Shown: piece after piece, positions 17,098-24,905 of the stretch
How the letters are laid out: the number at the start of each line of letters is the position of its first letter
How positions within the stretch are numbered: the stretch's first letter is position 1
Assembly (NCBI GenBank): GCA_004015825.1
Contig: SAYS01000013.1
Span: 1 to 64,000, forward strand
Source: Halovenus amylolytica
GTDB lineage: Archaea > Halobacteriota > Halobacteria > Halobacteriales > Haloarculaceae
Reading direction: 5' to 3'
Length of the DNA stretch: 64,000 nt
The notes under the pieces: model-generated
Told to the model about the DNA's origin: nothing
Database searches by the model: none
What the model saw: only the letters and a program-made list of their open reading frames with translations
Position numbers and translations under genes: made by a program

Positions 17098-17739
17098 ATG
17101 GTCAACGATAATGAAACAGCAAACCGAAATTCGAGTGATTCACCGTTCACCGATCGGGCAGAGTCGACGGAGATCAACCTCACGGATCGGCCGTACAATA
17201 TCTACCGGTGTCAGGATTGTAAGAACACTGTCCTCTCCCTGCACGAGTGTGGGGGCGGTATGACCTGCCACGGGGAGAAGATGGAGGAAGTCCGAGACGT
17301 CGAAATGAACGTCAACCCACCCGATCTGCGGGACGTATTGCTCAATGTCTTCGGGATCCCGAAGGTCGGCCTCGATATCTGTCTCTGTGTCATCGATGAA
17401 GGGCCGCTCTCACCGGACGAAGTCGCAGAGAAACTCGGATACGATGGCAGTACGATCCGACGCTATCTGAACCAGCTTACCGAAGTTGGGATTCTCACGA
17501 AGATGCAACTGAACCGTGAAGATGGTGGCTTCGTCAACGTCTACCGATCGATCGATATCGACGAGATGCAACGGGAGTCCCTTGCGGGATTTTATATGTG
17601 GGCGGGTGAGGCAGCGACACTGATCGAAGAAGCCAACCTCACGAAAGAAGATTATCTCGATGCCTCGAGTGAAGGGAGTATGAACGAGGTCTTCTGGGAA
17701 TCGTTCCAGAAGAGATCAGGCCGTGGCGACACCGAGTGA
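17098..17739 (+). CDS. Zinc-ribbon plus winged-helix transcriptional regulator
   Basis: A 213-residue protein. After a disordered acidic head, residues 38-65 form a metal-binding knuckle YRCQDCKNTVLSLHECGGGM with further Cys-His (TCHGEKM). Residues about 80-160 form a winged helix (GLDICLCVIDEGPLSPDEVAEKLGYDGSTIRRYLNQLTEVGILTK), followed by a helical tail. The cysteine/histidine cluster resembles the desulfoferrodoxin N-terminal or a rubredoxin-like knuckle, suggesting metal or redox sensing coupled to DNA binding. The target is unknown. A strong TATA box lies upstream. Confidence 0.7.
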   Translation: MVNDNETANRNSSDSPFTDRAESTEINLTDRPYNIYRCQDCKNTVLSLHECGGGMTCHGEKMEEVRDVEMNVNPPDLRDVLLNVFGIPKVGLDICLCVIDEGPLSPDEVAEKLGYDGSTIRRYLNQLTEVGILTKMQLNREDGGFVNVYRSIDIDEMQRESLAGFYMWAGEAATLIEEANLTKEDYLDASSEGSMNEVFWESFQKRSGRGDTE

Positions 17740-17914
17740 CCGTTTTCAGAAGACCGTTCAGTGATACATCCGAGAGCTGGGTGTAACGCTGTATATAATA
17801 GTTTTGTAACAAGCAGATGTTTTTCGGTTCGGAGGGTGATTAAATCGTCTGTCTCCCGTCGTAGCTGTTAGTGAGAGTTGCTACCGGGTATTACTGTCGA
17901 CAGCCACCAGAAAA

Positions 17915-18343
17915 ATGACACAGGAATCTCTAGAGATCGAACTCTACATCCGTTCGCTCGCGCCGACCGATATCCGTGACAAACAGGAGACGGTGATCGC
18001 GCGACTCGACGATTTGGACCGGGCCGATCGGATCGACAGCTTCGAAGTCATCCTCTGTGGTGACTGTGTCTGTGCATCGCTGGCGACGGCGAAGACAGCA
18101 GTGGGCCAGCGGCTGCTCGATCGATTCGCTTCGTTCGAGGAGTGGTCAGCAGAACGTAACCGAACACTTGCGGGGTTTACAGAACAGGACACAGAATCGA
18201 CGCTCTCCGGGACACATATAACCGGGCTCAAATTTCCGCGTCTCGCCCTCGCGGAGTATCGCAGTGGGGATCTCTCCTTCGTTGCTCCGTCACGCAACGG
18301 GTCCGAAAATACGACTGTACTCGATCGGGTCGAGGAGTACTAA
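17915..18343 (+). CDS. Conserved haloarchaeal protein of unknown function
   Basis: A 142-residue acidic protein. The opening LEIELYIRSLAPTDIRDKQETVIARLDDLDRADRIDSFEVILCGD is a pattern I associate with a haloarchaea-specific family of short proteins of unknown function; the middle has two Cys (GDCVCAS). No catalytic motif, helix-turn-helix or membrane segment is evident. Its stop codon overlaps that of the convergent AhpD-like gene (CTAA at 18340-18343). An 11-bp match to a repeat-element end lies immediately upstream but is too short to interpret. Confidence 0.6.
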   Translation: MTQESLEIELYIRSLAPTDIRDKQETVIARLDDLDRADRIDSFEVILCGDCVCASLATAKTAVGQRLLDRFASFEEWSAERNRTLAGFTEQDTESTLSGTHITGLKFPRLALAEYRSGDLSFVAPSRNGSENTTVLDRVEEY

Positions 18344-18897
18344 CCGAACAGCGAGGCTATCTTCTCGTCGCTGGGTGTCCAGCCGACGAACTCCCCACCT
18401 TCGAAGGGCAGGTCGACGGATGCAACGTAGTTACAGAGTCCGACGTAGAAGTCGACGATCAGGCCGATCGCGACGATTTCGGCGGGCGAGTAGGCCGTTT
18501 CGAGCGCACTGTGGATCTGATCAGTGACACTGCCCTCTGCCACCGCTTCGGCGTACTGCAGCAGGACGAACTCCTCGTCGTCGAACGTGGAGAAATCGTC
18601 GCCGCCGATCGCGCGCATTTCTTGTTGTTCGACACCTTTGTCTCGGGCGATATCGACGTGCTGGTGCCACTCGTAGCGTGCACCGCGAGTGCGGGCGACA
18701 GTCAGAATGACCAGTTCCTTTCGCCGGGGCGTGAGCTGGTCGTACAGGGTGTTGAGATAATCGAGCGTGGCTTCGAGGATCTCGGGGTTGTGCGCCCACA
18801 CCCGGAAGATGTGCCGATCGCCGAGGTAGTCGTCGGTGAACAGGTACTGATACTCTTCGGGAATCTCGTCCATTTCGAGGCGATTGAGGCGAGTCAC
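18340..18897 (-). CDS. Carboxymuconolactone decarboxylase (AhpD-like) family protein
   Basis: A 185-residue all-helical protein: LTPRRKELVILTVARTRGARYEWHQHVDIARDKGV is the core of the CMD/AhpD fold (E-W-x2-H). The CxxC pair of true AhpD peroxidase reductants is absent, as in the decarboxylase-like subgroup with EWxxH. It is probably cytoplasmic, with an uncertain reaction. It converges on the upstream gene with overlapping stops. A copy of a shared promoter motif (TAACCCTCGTGTTA, 18933-18946) lies 36 bp upstream of its start. Confidence 0.88.
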   Translation of the reverse strand: MTRLNRLEMDEIPEEYQYLFTDDYLGDRHIFRVWAHNPEILEATLDYLNTLYDQLTPRRKELVILTVARTRGARYEWHQHVDIARDKGVEQQEMRAIGGDDFSTFDDEEFVLLQYAEAVAEGSVTDQIHSALETAYSPAEIVAIGLIVDFYVGLCNYVASVDLPFEGGEFVGWTPSDEKIASLFG

Positions 18898-18932
18898 AGT
18901 GTCTACTCAGCGGACTCGATTATAACGGTAGC

Positions 18933-18946
18933 TAACCCTCGTGTTA
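18933..18946 (-). promoter_or_regulatory. Candidate operator TWACACGARGGTWA, site 1
   Basis: On the minus strand this reads TAACACGAGGGTTA, 36 bp upstream of the AhpD-like start. Near-identical 14-mers lie at 19254 and 21701 upstream of other genes. The pattern is an imperfect dyad (TWAC...GTWA), as expected of a dimeric winged-helix regulator. Confidence 0.45.
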
Positions 18947-18974
18947 GGTAAATTTTATATCCAGGTCCCTGATT

Positions 18975-19050
18975 CACCAGATGGGTCTATCAACTCCCAG
19001 TGTCGTCAGGTTGCACGCATAGACCCCTGCGCCTGCAACCCACTCTGGTG
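18975..19050. other. Candidate structured segment with nested and crossing stems
   Basis: CACCAGA (18975-18981) pairs with TCTGGTG (19044-19050), and GGGTCTAT (18983-18990) with ATAGACCC (19019-19026). GGTTGC (19009-19014) pairs with GCAACC (19035-19040) across that inner stem, which would form a pseudoknot. No gene lies here. It could be a degraded element end instead of a functional RNA. Confidence 0.35.
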
Positions 19051-19069
19051 GAGTCCCAGTCACAGCTGA

Positions 19070-19147
19070 TACTGCCAGCTGTAAGAAACTGAAGAATTGC
19101 GCCACCCCGGGGTAGCGCATATCTTTACGAATTTACAGCCGGCAGTA
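19070..19147. repeat. 78-bp miniature inverted-repeat element, copy 3
   Basis: TACTGCCAGCTGTAAG ... TTACAGCCGGCAGTA, with exact flanking TGA (19067-19069, 19148-19150). One arm mismatch (CCAGC versus CCGGC) shows drift since insertion. It sits in the 405-bp non-coding region upstream of glutamate dehydrogenase. Confidence 0.9.
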
Positions 19148-19253
19148 TGAACTCCCGAACCACTGCCCATGCTCCGCGAGAGGGTAGGAGCCGCAATTTT
19201 CTAGTCGACGCCACCGATTGCGTATGTCGTTTGTCCAAGAAACACAGATGAAG

Positions 19254-19267
19254 TAACACGAAGGTAA
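19254..19267 (+). promoter_or_regulatory. Candidate operator TWACACGARGGTWA, site 2
   Basis: TAACACGAAGGTAA lies 36 bp upstream of the glutamate dehydrogenase start, the same distance as site 1 from its gene. Confidence 0.45.
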
Positions 19268-19302
19268 GTCGACTATTTACGACGAGTACAGGAAGGGAAA
19301 GT

Positions 19303-20589
19303 ATGGATACAGATCTCGGCCCACACGGGACGGAAACGGTCTGTCAGACATGTGCAATCGAACTCGACAGGATTGCAGAAGCAGCGATGCTCACTGGGCA
19401 GGATCTGGAACTGCTCCAGCAGCCGCGACGACGGATCAACGCTAACATTCCAGTCAGAATGGACGACGGCTCGATCGAAGTGTTCCCCTCGTTTCGGATC
19501 CAGTACAACAGTGCCAGGGGGCCGACGAAAGGCGGTATTCGGTTTCACCCGGGCGTCGACAAGACCGAAGTCGACGAACTGGCCTTTCTGATGGCCCTGA
19601 AATGTGCGGTGGTCGGTATTCCGTTCGGTGGTGCGAAAGGCGGTGTCCAGGTAGATCCGAAGGAACTGTCCGAGGGAGAGCTGGAACGACTCTCCCGGGC
19701 GTACGTCACAGAGTATCACGATTCCATCGGGCCACAGACCGATATTCCGGCCCCAGACGTCAATACGGATGGGCAGATTATGGCCTGGATGCTCGACGAG
19801 TACGAACGGATCGAAGGCGAACACGCACCAGGTGTCATTACCGGGAAGCCGGTCGAGTTGGGGGGAAGTAGAGGGCGAACGTCCGCAACATCCTACGGCG
19901 GTGCAGTGATCCTCGACGCATTCCTCGACGCAGAAGACATCCCTCCGGAGAACATCTCTGTCGCGATCCAGGGGTTCGGAAACGTCGGCTCCTACCTCGC
20001 GAGATTCCTCGACGAGCGTGGATACGACGTCGTCGCGGTGAGTAACGCCGCCGGGGCGATCTACGACGAATCCGGAGTCGATATCCCTGCCCTGCACGCA
20101 GGATACGAGAGTAACGAGGATCTCTTCGATCTCGATACTGCAGAGATCACGAACGAAGAACTGCTGACACTCGACGTGAACGTCTTGATTCCGGCGGCGA
20201 TCGAAGATCAAATCACTGCCGAAAATGTCGACGACGTCCAGGCAGATGCAGTCCTGGAGATGGCCAACGGCCCGACCACGCCCGAGGCAGACCAGATACT
20301 GGCCGACCGCGGCGTTCCGGTCATCCCGGATATTCTCGCCAACGCCGGCGGCGTCACAGCCTCGTATTTCGAGTGGGTCCAGAACACTACGAACGAGTAC
20401 TGGACGAAAGCGACAGTCCAGGAGAAACTGAACCAGCAGATGCAGACCGCATTCGAGGAGCTGAACGAAATCAAACGAGCCGGTGACGGCAACCGGACCT
20501 GGCGAGAAGCTGCCTACACTCGCGCCGTGGAATCCGTACTCGAAGCCGAGCGGCTCCGGAGTAACATCCCAACCGGAGCACATGCATAA
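19303..20589 (+). CDS. gdh: Glutamate dehydrogenase
   Basis: A 428-residue Glu/Leu/Phe/Val dehydrogenase catalysing reversible oxidative deamination of glutamate to 2-oxoglutarate and ammonia. It shows the substrate-binding segment GPTKGGIRFHP, the catalytic-lysine motif PFGGAKGGV near residue 113, the Asp-containing DIPAPDVNTDG, and the NAD(P)-binding Rossmann motif IQGFGNVGSYLA near residue 223. It closes with NAGGVTASYFEW. Full length, cytoplasmic. Coenzyme preference is not clear from sequence. The gene is monocistronic and has a 14-bp candidate operator 36 bp upstream, so it may belong to the same regulon as the AhpD-like gene. Confidence 0.95.
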   Translation: MDTDLGPHGTETVCQTCAIELDRIAEAAMLTGQDLELLQQPRRRINANIPVRMDDGSIEVFPSFRIQYNSARGPTKGGIRFHPGVDKTEVDELAFLMALKCAVVGIPFGGAKGGVQVDPKELSEGELERLSRAYVTEYHDSIGPQTDIPAPDVNTDGQIMAWMLDEYERIEGEHAPGVITGKPVELGGSRGRTSATSYGGAVILDAFLDAEDIPPENISVAIQGFGNVGSYLARFLDERGYDVVAVSNAAGAIYDESGVDIPALHAGYESNEDLFDLDTAEITNEELLTLDVNVLIPAAIEDQITAENVDDVQADAVLEMANGPTTPEADQILADRGVPVIPDILANAGGVTASYFEWVQNTTNEYWTKATVQEKLNQQMQTAFEELNEIKRAGDGNRTWREAAYTRAVESVLEAERLRSNIPTGAHA

Positions 20590-20624
20590 ACCAGCGGTAT
20601 CTCGTTGTGGGATCTCTTCTGAAA

Positions 20625-21584
20625 CTAGGCCATCAGTTCGACGCCGAGGACCAGTGCGCCCACCAGTGCGAAGACGATGCCGAGTCCCAGTTCCATCAGA
20701 TCGCTGGGGACGTATTTTCCGACACGAGTGCCGATCGTCCCACCGACGATTACGCCCGGAATCGACCAGGCGACGATGGACCAGACCGGCGTAGCAGTAA
20801 TTGCGTGGACGATTGCACCGGCAGCCGCAGCGATAGCCAGGGTGAAGACGCTCGTCGCGACAGCGACCCGTGGCGGGAGTCGACAGCGGACGATGAGCTG
20901 TGTCGTGACAATTTCCGGCAACCCGGCACTAATCAGCCCTGTGATGAACCCACCGGCTGTCGAGAGGCCAACACCAGGTGGTCGCCAGCAGGTGTCGTAG
21001 GTGTAGGTTTCGCCATCTGTCGCTTCGATCGTCGTCGTTCCGTGCTCGGTATTTTTCTTCTTCAGGTACTCACCTTCACACTCACCGGGTTCGCACTTTT
21101 TCCGCGGGTCGTAGTAGACGAGAAAACTACCAAGGAGGATCAGTCCTGCCCCGAACAGGATTTTGAGCAGTGTCGGGTCGACGAAGTGAGCAGCTACCGA
21201 GCCGACAATGACGGCCGGCACTGCGCCGAGGAGCAGCCACTTGGCAGTCCCGTAATTGACGACCCCCTGTTTGACGTACGAGCGGAGCCCGTTACCCATC
21301 CCAAACACTTCCGTCAGGAGCCCTGCCCCGATCGCCTGTGCCGGGGTCAACCCCACGACGAGCATAAAGAATGGGCTGAAAAACAGGGCGGCGGAAACGC
21401 CCGACGCGAGTGCAATCGTCGAGAACGTGATCGCTGCTGGGAACACCCACCAGTGGGTGAGGAGCCGATCCATCGTGAACGCTGTTGTGGACGTACTCCC
21501 GCCAGTAGCGGCCGAAGCTGTCCCAACGAATGCGATCAGCCCGACTGTGACAGCGGCGAATACTAGCGTTCGTCTCATTACCAT
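20625..21584 (-). CDS. TauE/SafE-family sulfite/sulfonate-type exporter
   Basis: A 319-residue membrane protein with about eight helices in two homologous halves. The signature GVSAALFFSPFFMLVVGLTPAQAIGAGLLTEVFG lies in the first half and STAGGFITGLISAGLPEIVTTQLI in the second. The family moves sulfite, sulfoacetate or related organosulfur anions. Between the halves is a charged cytoplasmic or external insert with CEPGEC, a possible metal or thiol site, which is unusual for the family. An N-terminal hydrophobic segment (VFAAVTVGLIAFVGTASA) may be a signal. It converges with gdh. Confidence 0.88.
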   Translation of the reverse strand: MVMRRTLVFAAVTVGLIAFVGTASAATGGSTSTTAFTMDRLLTHWWVFPAAITFSTIALASGVSAALFFSPFFMLVVGLTPAQAIGAGLLTEVFGMGNGLRSYVKQGVVNYGTAKWLLLGAVPAVIVGSVAAHFVDPTLLKILFGAGLILLGSFLVYYDPRKKCEPGECEGEYLKKKNTEHGTTTIEATDGETYTYDTCWRPPGVGLSTAGGFITGLISAGLPEIVTTQLIVRCRLPPRVAVATSVFTLAIAAAAGAIVHAITATPVWSIVAWSIPGVIVGGTIGTRVGKYVPSDLMELGLGIVFALVGALVLGVELMA

Positions 21585-21935
21585 CGTCTGTTATCAGTTG
21601 CGTTCAGATAGTTACGGAATTGGGACAGAGCAGACCAGTTGCAGCTCTGATCGGGTCGAATCATACTCGGTGGTAAGTATAGACTTATTAAATTGGTTCC
21701 TTACACGAAGGTAACCAACAACAGCAGAAAATCCGGGTGCTGTATACCGATTCGACTCCTGGTTCGACCGTCGGGGAGCCCACACGATTTGAGTAGCTGG
21801 CGTGAGAAAGAGGTGTGTATGACCGTTTTTGACTGTACTCGCGGGATTACCTGGCGAAATACGGGGCCTCTCCGTCTCCCGGACGACGAGGTGCGTATAC
21901 AGTGACACACACTGTAGTAGATCTCCTCCCGAAGG
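21585..21935. promoter_or_regulatory. Intergenic region with a 26-bp near-palindrome
   Basis: A dyad at 21693-21718 (TTGGTTCCTT ... AAGGTAACCAA) contains the shared 14-mer TTACACGAAGGTAA (21701-21714), the third occurrence of the motif seen upstream of gdh and the AhpD-like gene. It is 117 bp upstream of the TauE/SafE gene. The rest of the 351-bp stretch has no supportable gene. Confidence 0.45.
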
Positions 21936-22697
21936 ATGCTATCCATCGACGATCCCTTCTATTCTAATTCCTTCGACGGAGATAGCTCGGACGAAGTTAT
22001 CGTAGTCGAGAGAGAAAACACGGTACGAGCCTATCCGACCCGCATCCTGCAGAATCACGAGGTCGTCAACGAGACGCTCGCGGGTGAGGAGATCGCAGTC
22101 ACCTGGTGTCCACTCTGTGCCAGCGCTGTCGTCTACGACCGTCGAGTCGACGGTGAGACTCTGACGTTTGGTGTCTCGGGCAAGTTGGCGGATAACGACC
22201 TCGTCCTGTACGACCGCGAAACCGAGTCGGAGTGGAAACAATCCAGCGGAATCTGTCTATCGGGCACGTACGAAGGGAGATCACTGACCGTGTTGCCAGC
22301 AGCGACGATGACGTGGGCGGCGTTCGAAGAGCGATTTCCAGACGGGAAGGTACTCCAGCCTCCGGAGTGGGGAACCGCCGACTACGGAACAGATCGCTTC
22401 GTCGAGTACATGCACAGCGATTACGTCGGTCCCGGCGGTGACGAACGCCTCCGGACGGCGATCGAAGACTGGCCCTTCGAATTCCATCCGAAGACGCTCA
22501 CGCTTGGAGTTACAATCGACGGAGAGTCACGTGGCTATCCACAGGCAGCCGTGACAGCAGCAGATGGCGTCGTAACCGATACACTCGGCGGGACCGAACT
22601 GGTTGTCTTTGCGACCGAGGACGGAATTTTTGCCTACGAAAGGAATAATATATCTTTCGAGCAAGATGGTGATTTGTCAGGACAGCGGGTTACCTGA
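21936..22697 (+). pseudogene. DUF3179 protein, probably degraded at both ends
   Basis: A 253-residue frame with DUF3179 signatures: VVERENTVRAYPTRILQNHEVVNETLAGEEIAVTWCPLCASAVVYDR with the conserved WCPLC, then ESEWKQSSGICLSG. The upstream frame encodes VVDLLPKDAI, the usual family lead-in to PSIDDP, but it is out of register with SIDDPFYSN at the current start, indicating a small deletion near 21945. The end at 22697 is also short of the usual closing segment. No signal peptide remains. The role of DUF3179 is unknown. Without the frameshift reading it would be annotated as an ordinary short CDS. Confidence 0.65.
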
Positions 22698-22795
22698 CTG
22701 TTATCGAGTTTCCCACGGTTCAGGTAGTGGTTATACGATCTGTCGCGAATCAGTACGTAGCGCGACTCGGTACGTCCGGGACGCTGGAATCACAC

Positions 22796-23227
22796 ATGGT
22801 CGAAATTACACTACTCGGTGGACTCGTCGGCGGACTGGTTGCAACGATCGTTATGACTGTTTTCATGACGACTCTCGGGGACGACGCGCCACCGCCGACG
22901 GCACTGTTCGTCTCCAAGTATCTCGGGGATGGAAAGCCGAGTGAGTACATGATGCCAGGGATGGCGTTACACATTCTCTATGGCATCGGTGCAGGCATCG
23001 TCCTTACAGTCCTGTTGCCGCTGGCTGGCGTTGGCGATATCGAACTCTTGACCGCGGTCGGAATCGGGGTGGGCTACGGATTCGTTCTGTTCGTCGGCGC
23101 TGCGGCCTTCTGGATGAACGTCGTCCTCGGGCTGGAACCGGAGGGCAAGGCGGTTGGAATGTTTTTGTTCTTTCATCTCACCTACGGAGTCGTGCTGGGC
23201 GGTGTTCTCGGGGCAGGCGTCGTGTGA
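22796..23227 (+). CDS. Four-helix conserved membrane protein
   Basis: A 143-residue protein starting MVEITLLGGLVGGLVATIVM at the ATG at 22796; an upstream in-frame start adds 23 residues with no hydrophobic or family character. Four helices are predicted, with a short polar loop SKYLGDGKPSEYMMPGMALH between the first two and a terminal glycine-rich helix. It has no charged catalytic residues within the helices apart from a His in each of two (ALH, FFHLTY). It resembles haloarchaeal membrane proteins of unknown function. Confidence 0.68.
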   Translation: MVEITLLGGLVGGLVATIVMTVFMTTLGDDAPPPTALFVSKYLGDGKPSEYMMPGMALHILYGIGAGIVLTVLLPLAGVGDIELLTAVGIGVGYGFVLFVGAAAFWMNVVLGLEPEGKAVGMFLFFHLTYGVVLGGVLGAGVV

Positions 23228-23328
23228 GCACTCCACAACCAACCGTAGTATAAATAATTGGCGGGGATAGCGAACTGGAGAGCCTGTGCAAGCTATTTTA
23301 AGGAGTGTAGTTAGCGTAGGATCAGTCG

Positions 23329-23709
23329 ATGAGTTCAGGACAGCAACAGACTGGCGAATGGGCACAGAAAGAGCCGGGGACGAAAAAGAACCTCTTCGTG
23401 GATGCCGAGTCGGCGTTACACGGGATGCAGGAGATCGTCGGTCGGAAGTGGCATCCGATCGTGCTCCACTATCTGCTGACGGATGGCCCGCTGAGTTTCA
23501 GTACGCTCAAAAGCCGTGTCGACGGAATTTCGTCGAAAATGCTCTCGACCAGCCTCACCACTCTCGAAGACCATGGGCTCGTCGCACGTGACGTACTGAG
23601 CGAACAGCCAGTGCGTGTCGAGTATACGCTCACCGAGCGTGGTGCATCACTCGAACCGCTCATCACCGAGATGGTCCACTGGGGAAGTGAACACGACGAG
23701 GTACAATAG
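23329..23709 (+). CDS. HxlR-family transcriptional regulator
   Basis: A 126-residue winged-helix protein with the HxlR core: MQEIVGRKWHPIVLHYLLTDGPLSFSTLKSRVDGISSKMLSTSLTTLEDHGLV, then the wing VRVEYTLTERG. The family often responds to electrophiles or redox changes in bacteria and archaea and commonly controls adjacent oxidoreductases. Here a thioredoxin-reductase-like gene follows after 71 bp and a disulfide reductase after that, so they are likely targets. The N-terminal 20 residues are disordered. There is no conserved sensing cysteine. Confidence 0.92.
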   Translation: MSSGQQQTGEWAQKEPGTKKNLFVDAESALHGMQEIVGRKWHPIVLHYLLTDGPLSFSTLKSRVDGISSKMLSTSLTTLEDHGLVARDVLSEQPVRVEYTLTERGASLEPLITEMVHWGSEHDEVQ

Positions 23710-23780
23710 ATGTCTCTCCCAGACAGCAGAGATTGTTCGGCACACGCAGCTATTTGCGAGATGCAGGTGACTGAACAACT

Positions 23781-24794
23781 ATGACAGAAGATGTCACAGA
23801 GTACGAAGTTGTCGTGGTCGGCGGTGGCCCGGCGGGAATGACTGCTGCACTGTACAGTACCCGTCTCGGACACCAGACTGCAGTTGTCACGCGTGGGGGC
23901 GGTCGCGCAGCGATGATGCAGGAGGTCCACAATGTCCTGGGTATTCGCGAGGAGACAACCGGCGGCGAGTATCTCTCGATCGGGCAGGAACAACTCGAAG
24001 AGTACGGCTGTGATATCCACCGTGATATGGTCTCCTCGTGTTCCAGTGACGGTGACCGGATCACGCTGTCGGGCAACAGCGGTGAATACTCGGCGGAGAT
24101 GGTCGTGCTCGCGACGGGCTTCAACGATGTTCGACCTGATCCACCGCTGCCCCGAACCGGACGTGGACTCCACTACTGCCTGCATTGCGATGCCCACATG
24201 TTCGTCGACCAGTCGGTGTACGTGATGGGACACAGCGAGAGCACGGCCCACGTCGCAGGTATCATGTTGAATTTCACCGACGAGGTGGATATTCTCCTGC
24301 GAGGCGACGAACCGGACTGGAGCGAGGAAACAGCCGGGATGATCGAACGCCACCCGATTGACGTCGTCGACGAGGACGTGACGGGCGTTCAGAACGGCGA
24401 GGACGGCTGGCTCGAGGCCCTGGAGTTCGAAGATGGCAGTGTACGAGAGTACAAGGGTGGGTTTGCGATGTACGGCGCGGAGTACAACAATGGACTCGCG
24501 AAAGAACTCGGCTGTGAGATAAACGAGGATGGCACAATCGACGTCGGTGACCACGGAAAGACATCGGTCGACAACGTCTACGCTGTCGGGGACTGTACGG
24601 CCGGACACAATCAGATCCCTGTCGCACTCGGCCAGGGTGCGAAGGCAGGTATCGATATCCACTTCTCGCTCCGTGATTTCCCACGGGATCCGGAACTGCT
24701 CGACGAGCAGGGGCCAGTTCGGTCCGACGAGGTGCCCGGCATTCCGGACGAACTGCTCGAACAGGCCGTCGACTTCCACACCTATGGGAAGTAA
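23781..24794 (+). CDS. Thioredoxin-reductase-like FAD/NAD(P) oxidoreductase
   Basis: A 337-residue two-dinucleotide-fold flavoprotein: FAD motif VVVGGGPAGMTAALYS near residue 11, a central CLHCD (CxxC) near 133, the second nucleotide domain around VYVMGHSEST, and the closing FAD motif NVYAVGDCTAG near 268. The order matches low-molecular-weight thioredoxin reductase. The CxxC is CLHC rather than the usual CAxC and the second nucleotide motif lacks the normal GGGxSA (MGHSES), so the NADPH site may be altered. It lies downstream of an HxlR regulator and 111 bp before another disulfide reductase. Confidence 0.85.
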   Translation: MTEDVTEYEVVVVGGGPAGMTAALYSTRLGHQTAVVTRGGGRAAMMQEVHNVLGIREETTGGEYLSIGQEQLEEYGCDIHRDMVSSCSSDGDRITLSGNSGEYSAEMVVLATGFNDVRPDPPLPRTGRGLHYCLHCDAHMFVDQSVYVMGHSESTAHVAGIMLNFTDEVDILLRGDEPDWSEETAGMIERHPIDVVDEDVTGVQNGEDGWLEALEFEDGSVREYKGGFAMYGAEYNNGLAKELGCEINEDGTIDVGDHGKTSVDNVYAVGDCTAGHNQIPVALGQGAKAGIDIHFSLRDFPRDPELLDEQGPVRSDEVPGIPDELLEQAVDFHTYGK

Positions 24795-24905
24795 CCCAAT
24801 TTGTCGATGAATTCTGCACGGACTGGACGAACTGACCGAGAGTGAATCGAACCACGAACTTCACTGATGAGCAGTCTACTTTAGGATGGGACGAGAACAA
24901 ACCAT

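Noticed and set aside
17899..17910. ACAGCCACCAG just before the start at 17915, similar to a 78-bp element end
   Set aside because: Only 11 bp match, with no TA terminus and no duplication; could be chance.
19273..20583. 436-codon open frame antisense to glutamate dehydrogenase
   Set aside because: It mirrors the codon bias of the sense gene and is rich in Cys, Arg and Val runs unlike acidic halophile proteins; gdh is certain.
23469..24779. 436-codon frame antisense to the HxlR and thioredoxin-reductase-like genes
   Set aside because: It spans two well-supported genes and their spacer and has no recognisable domain.
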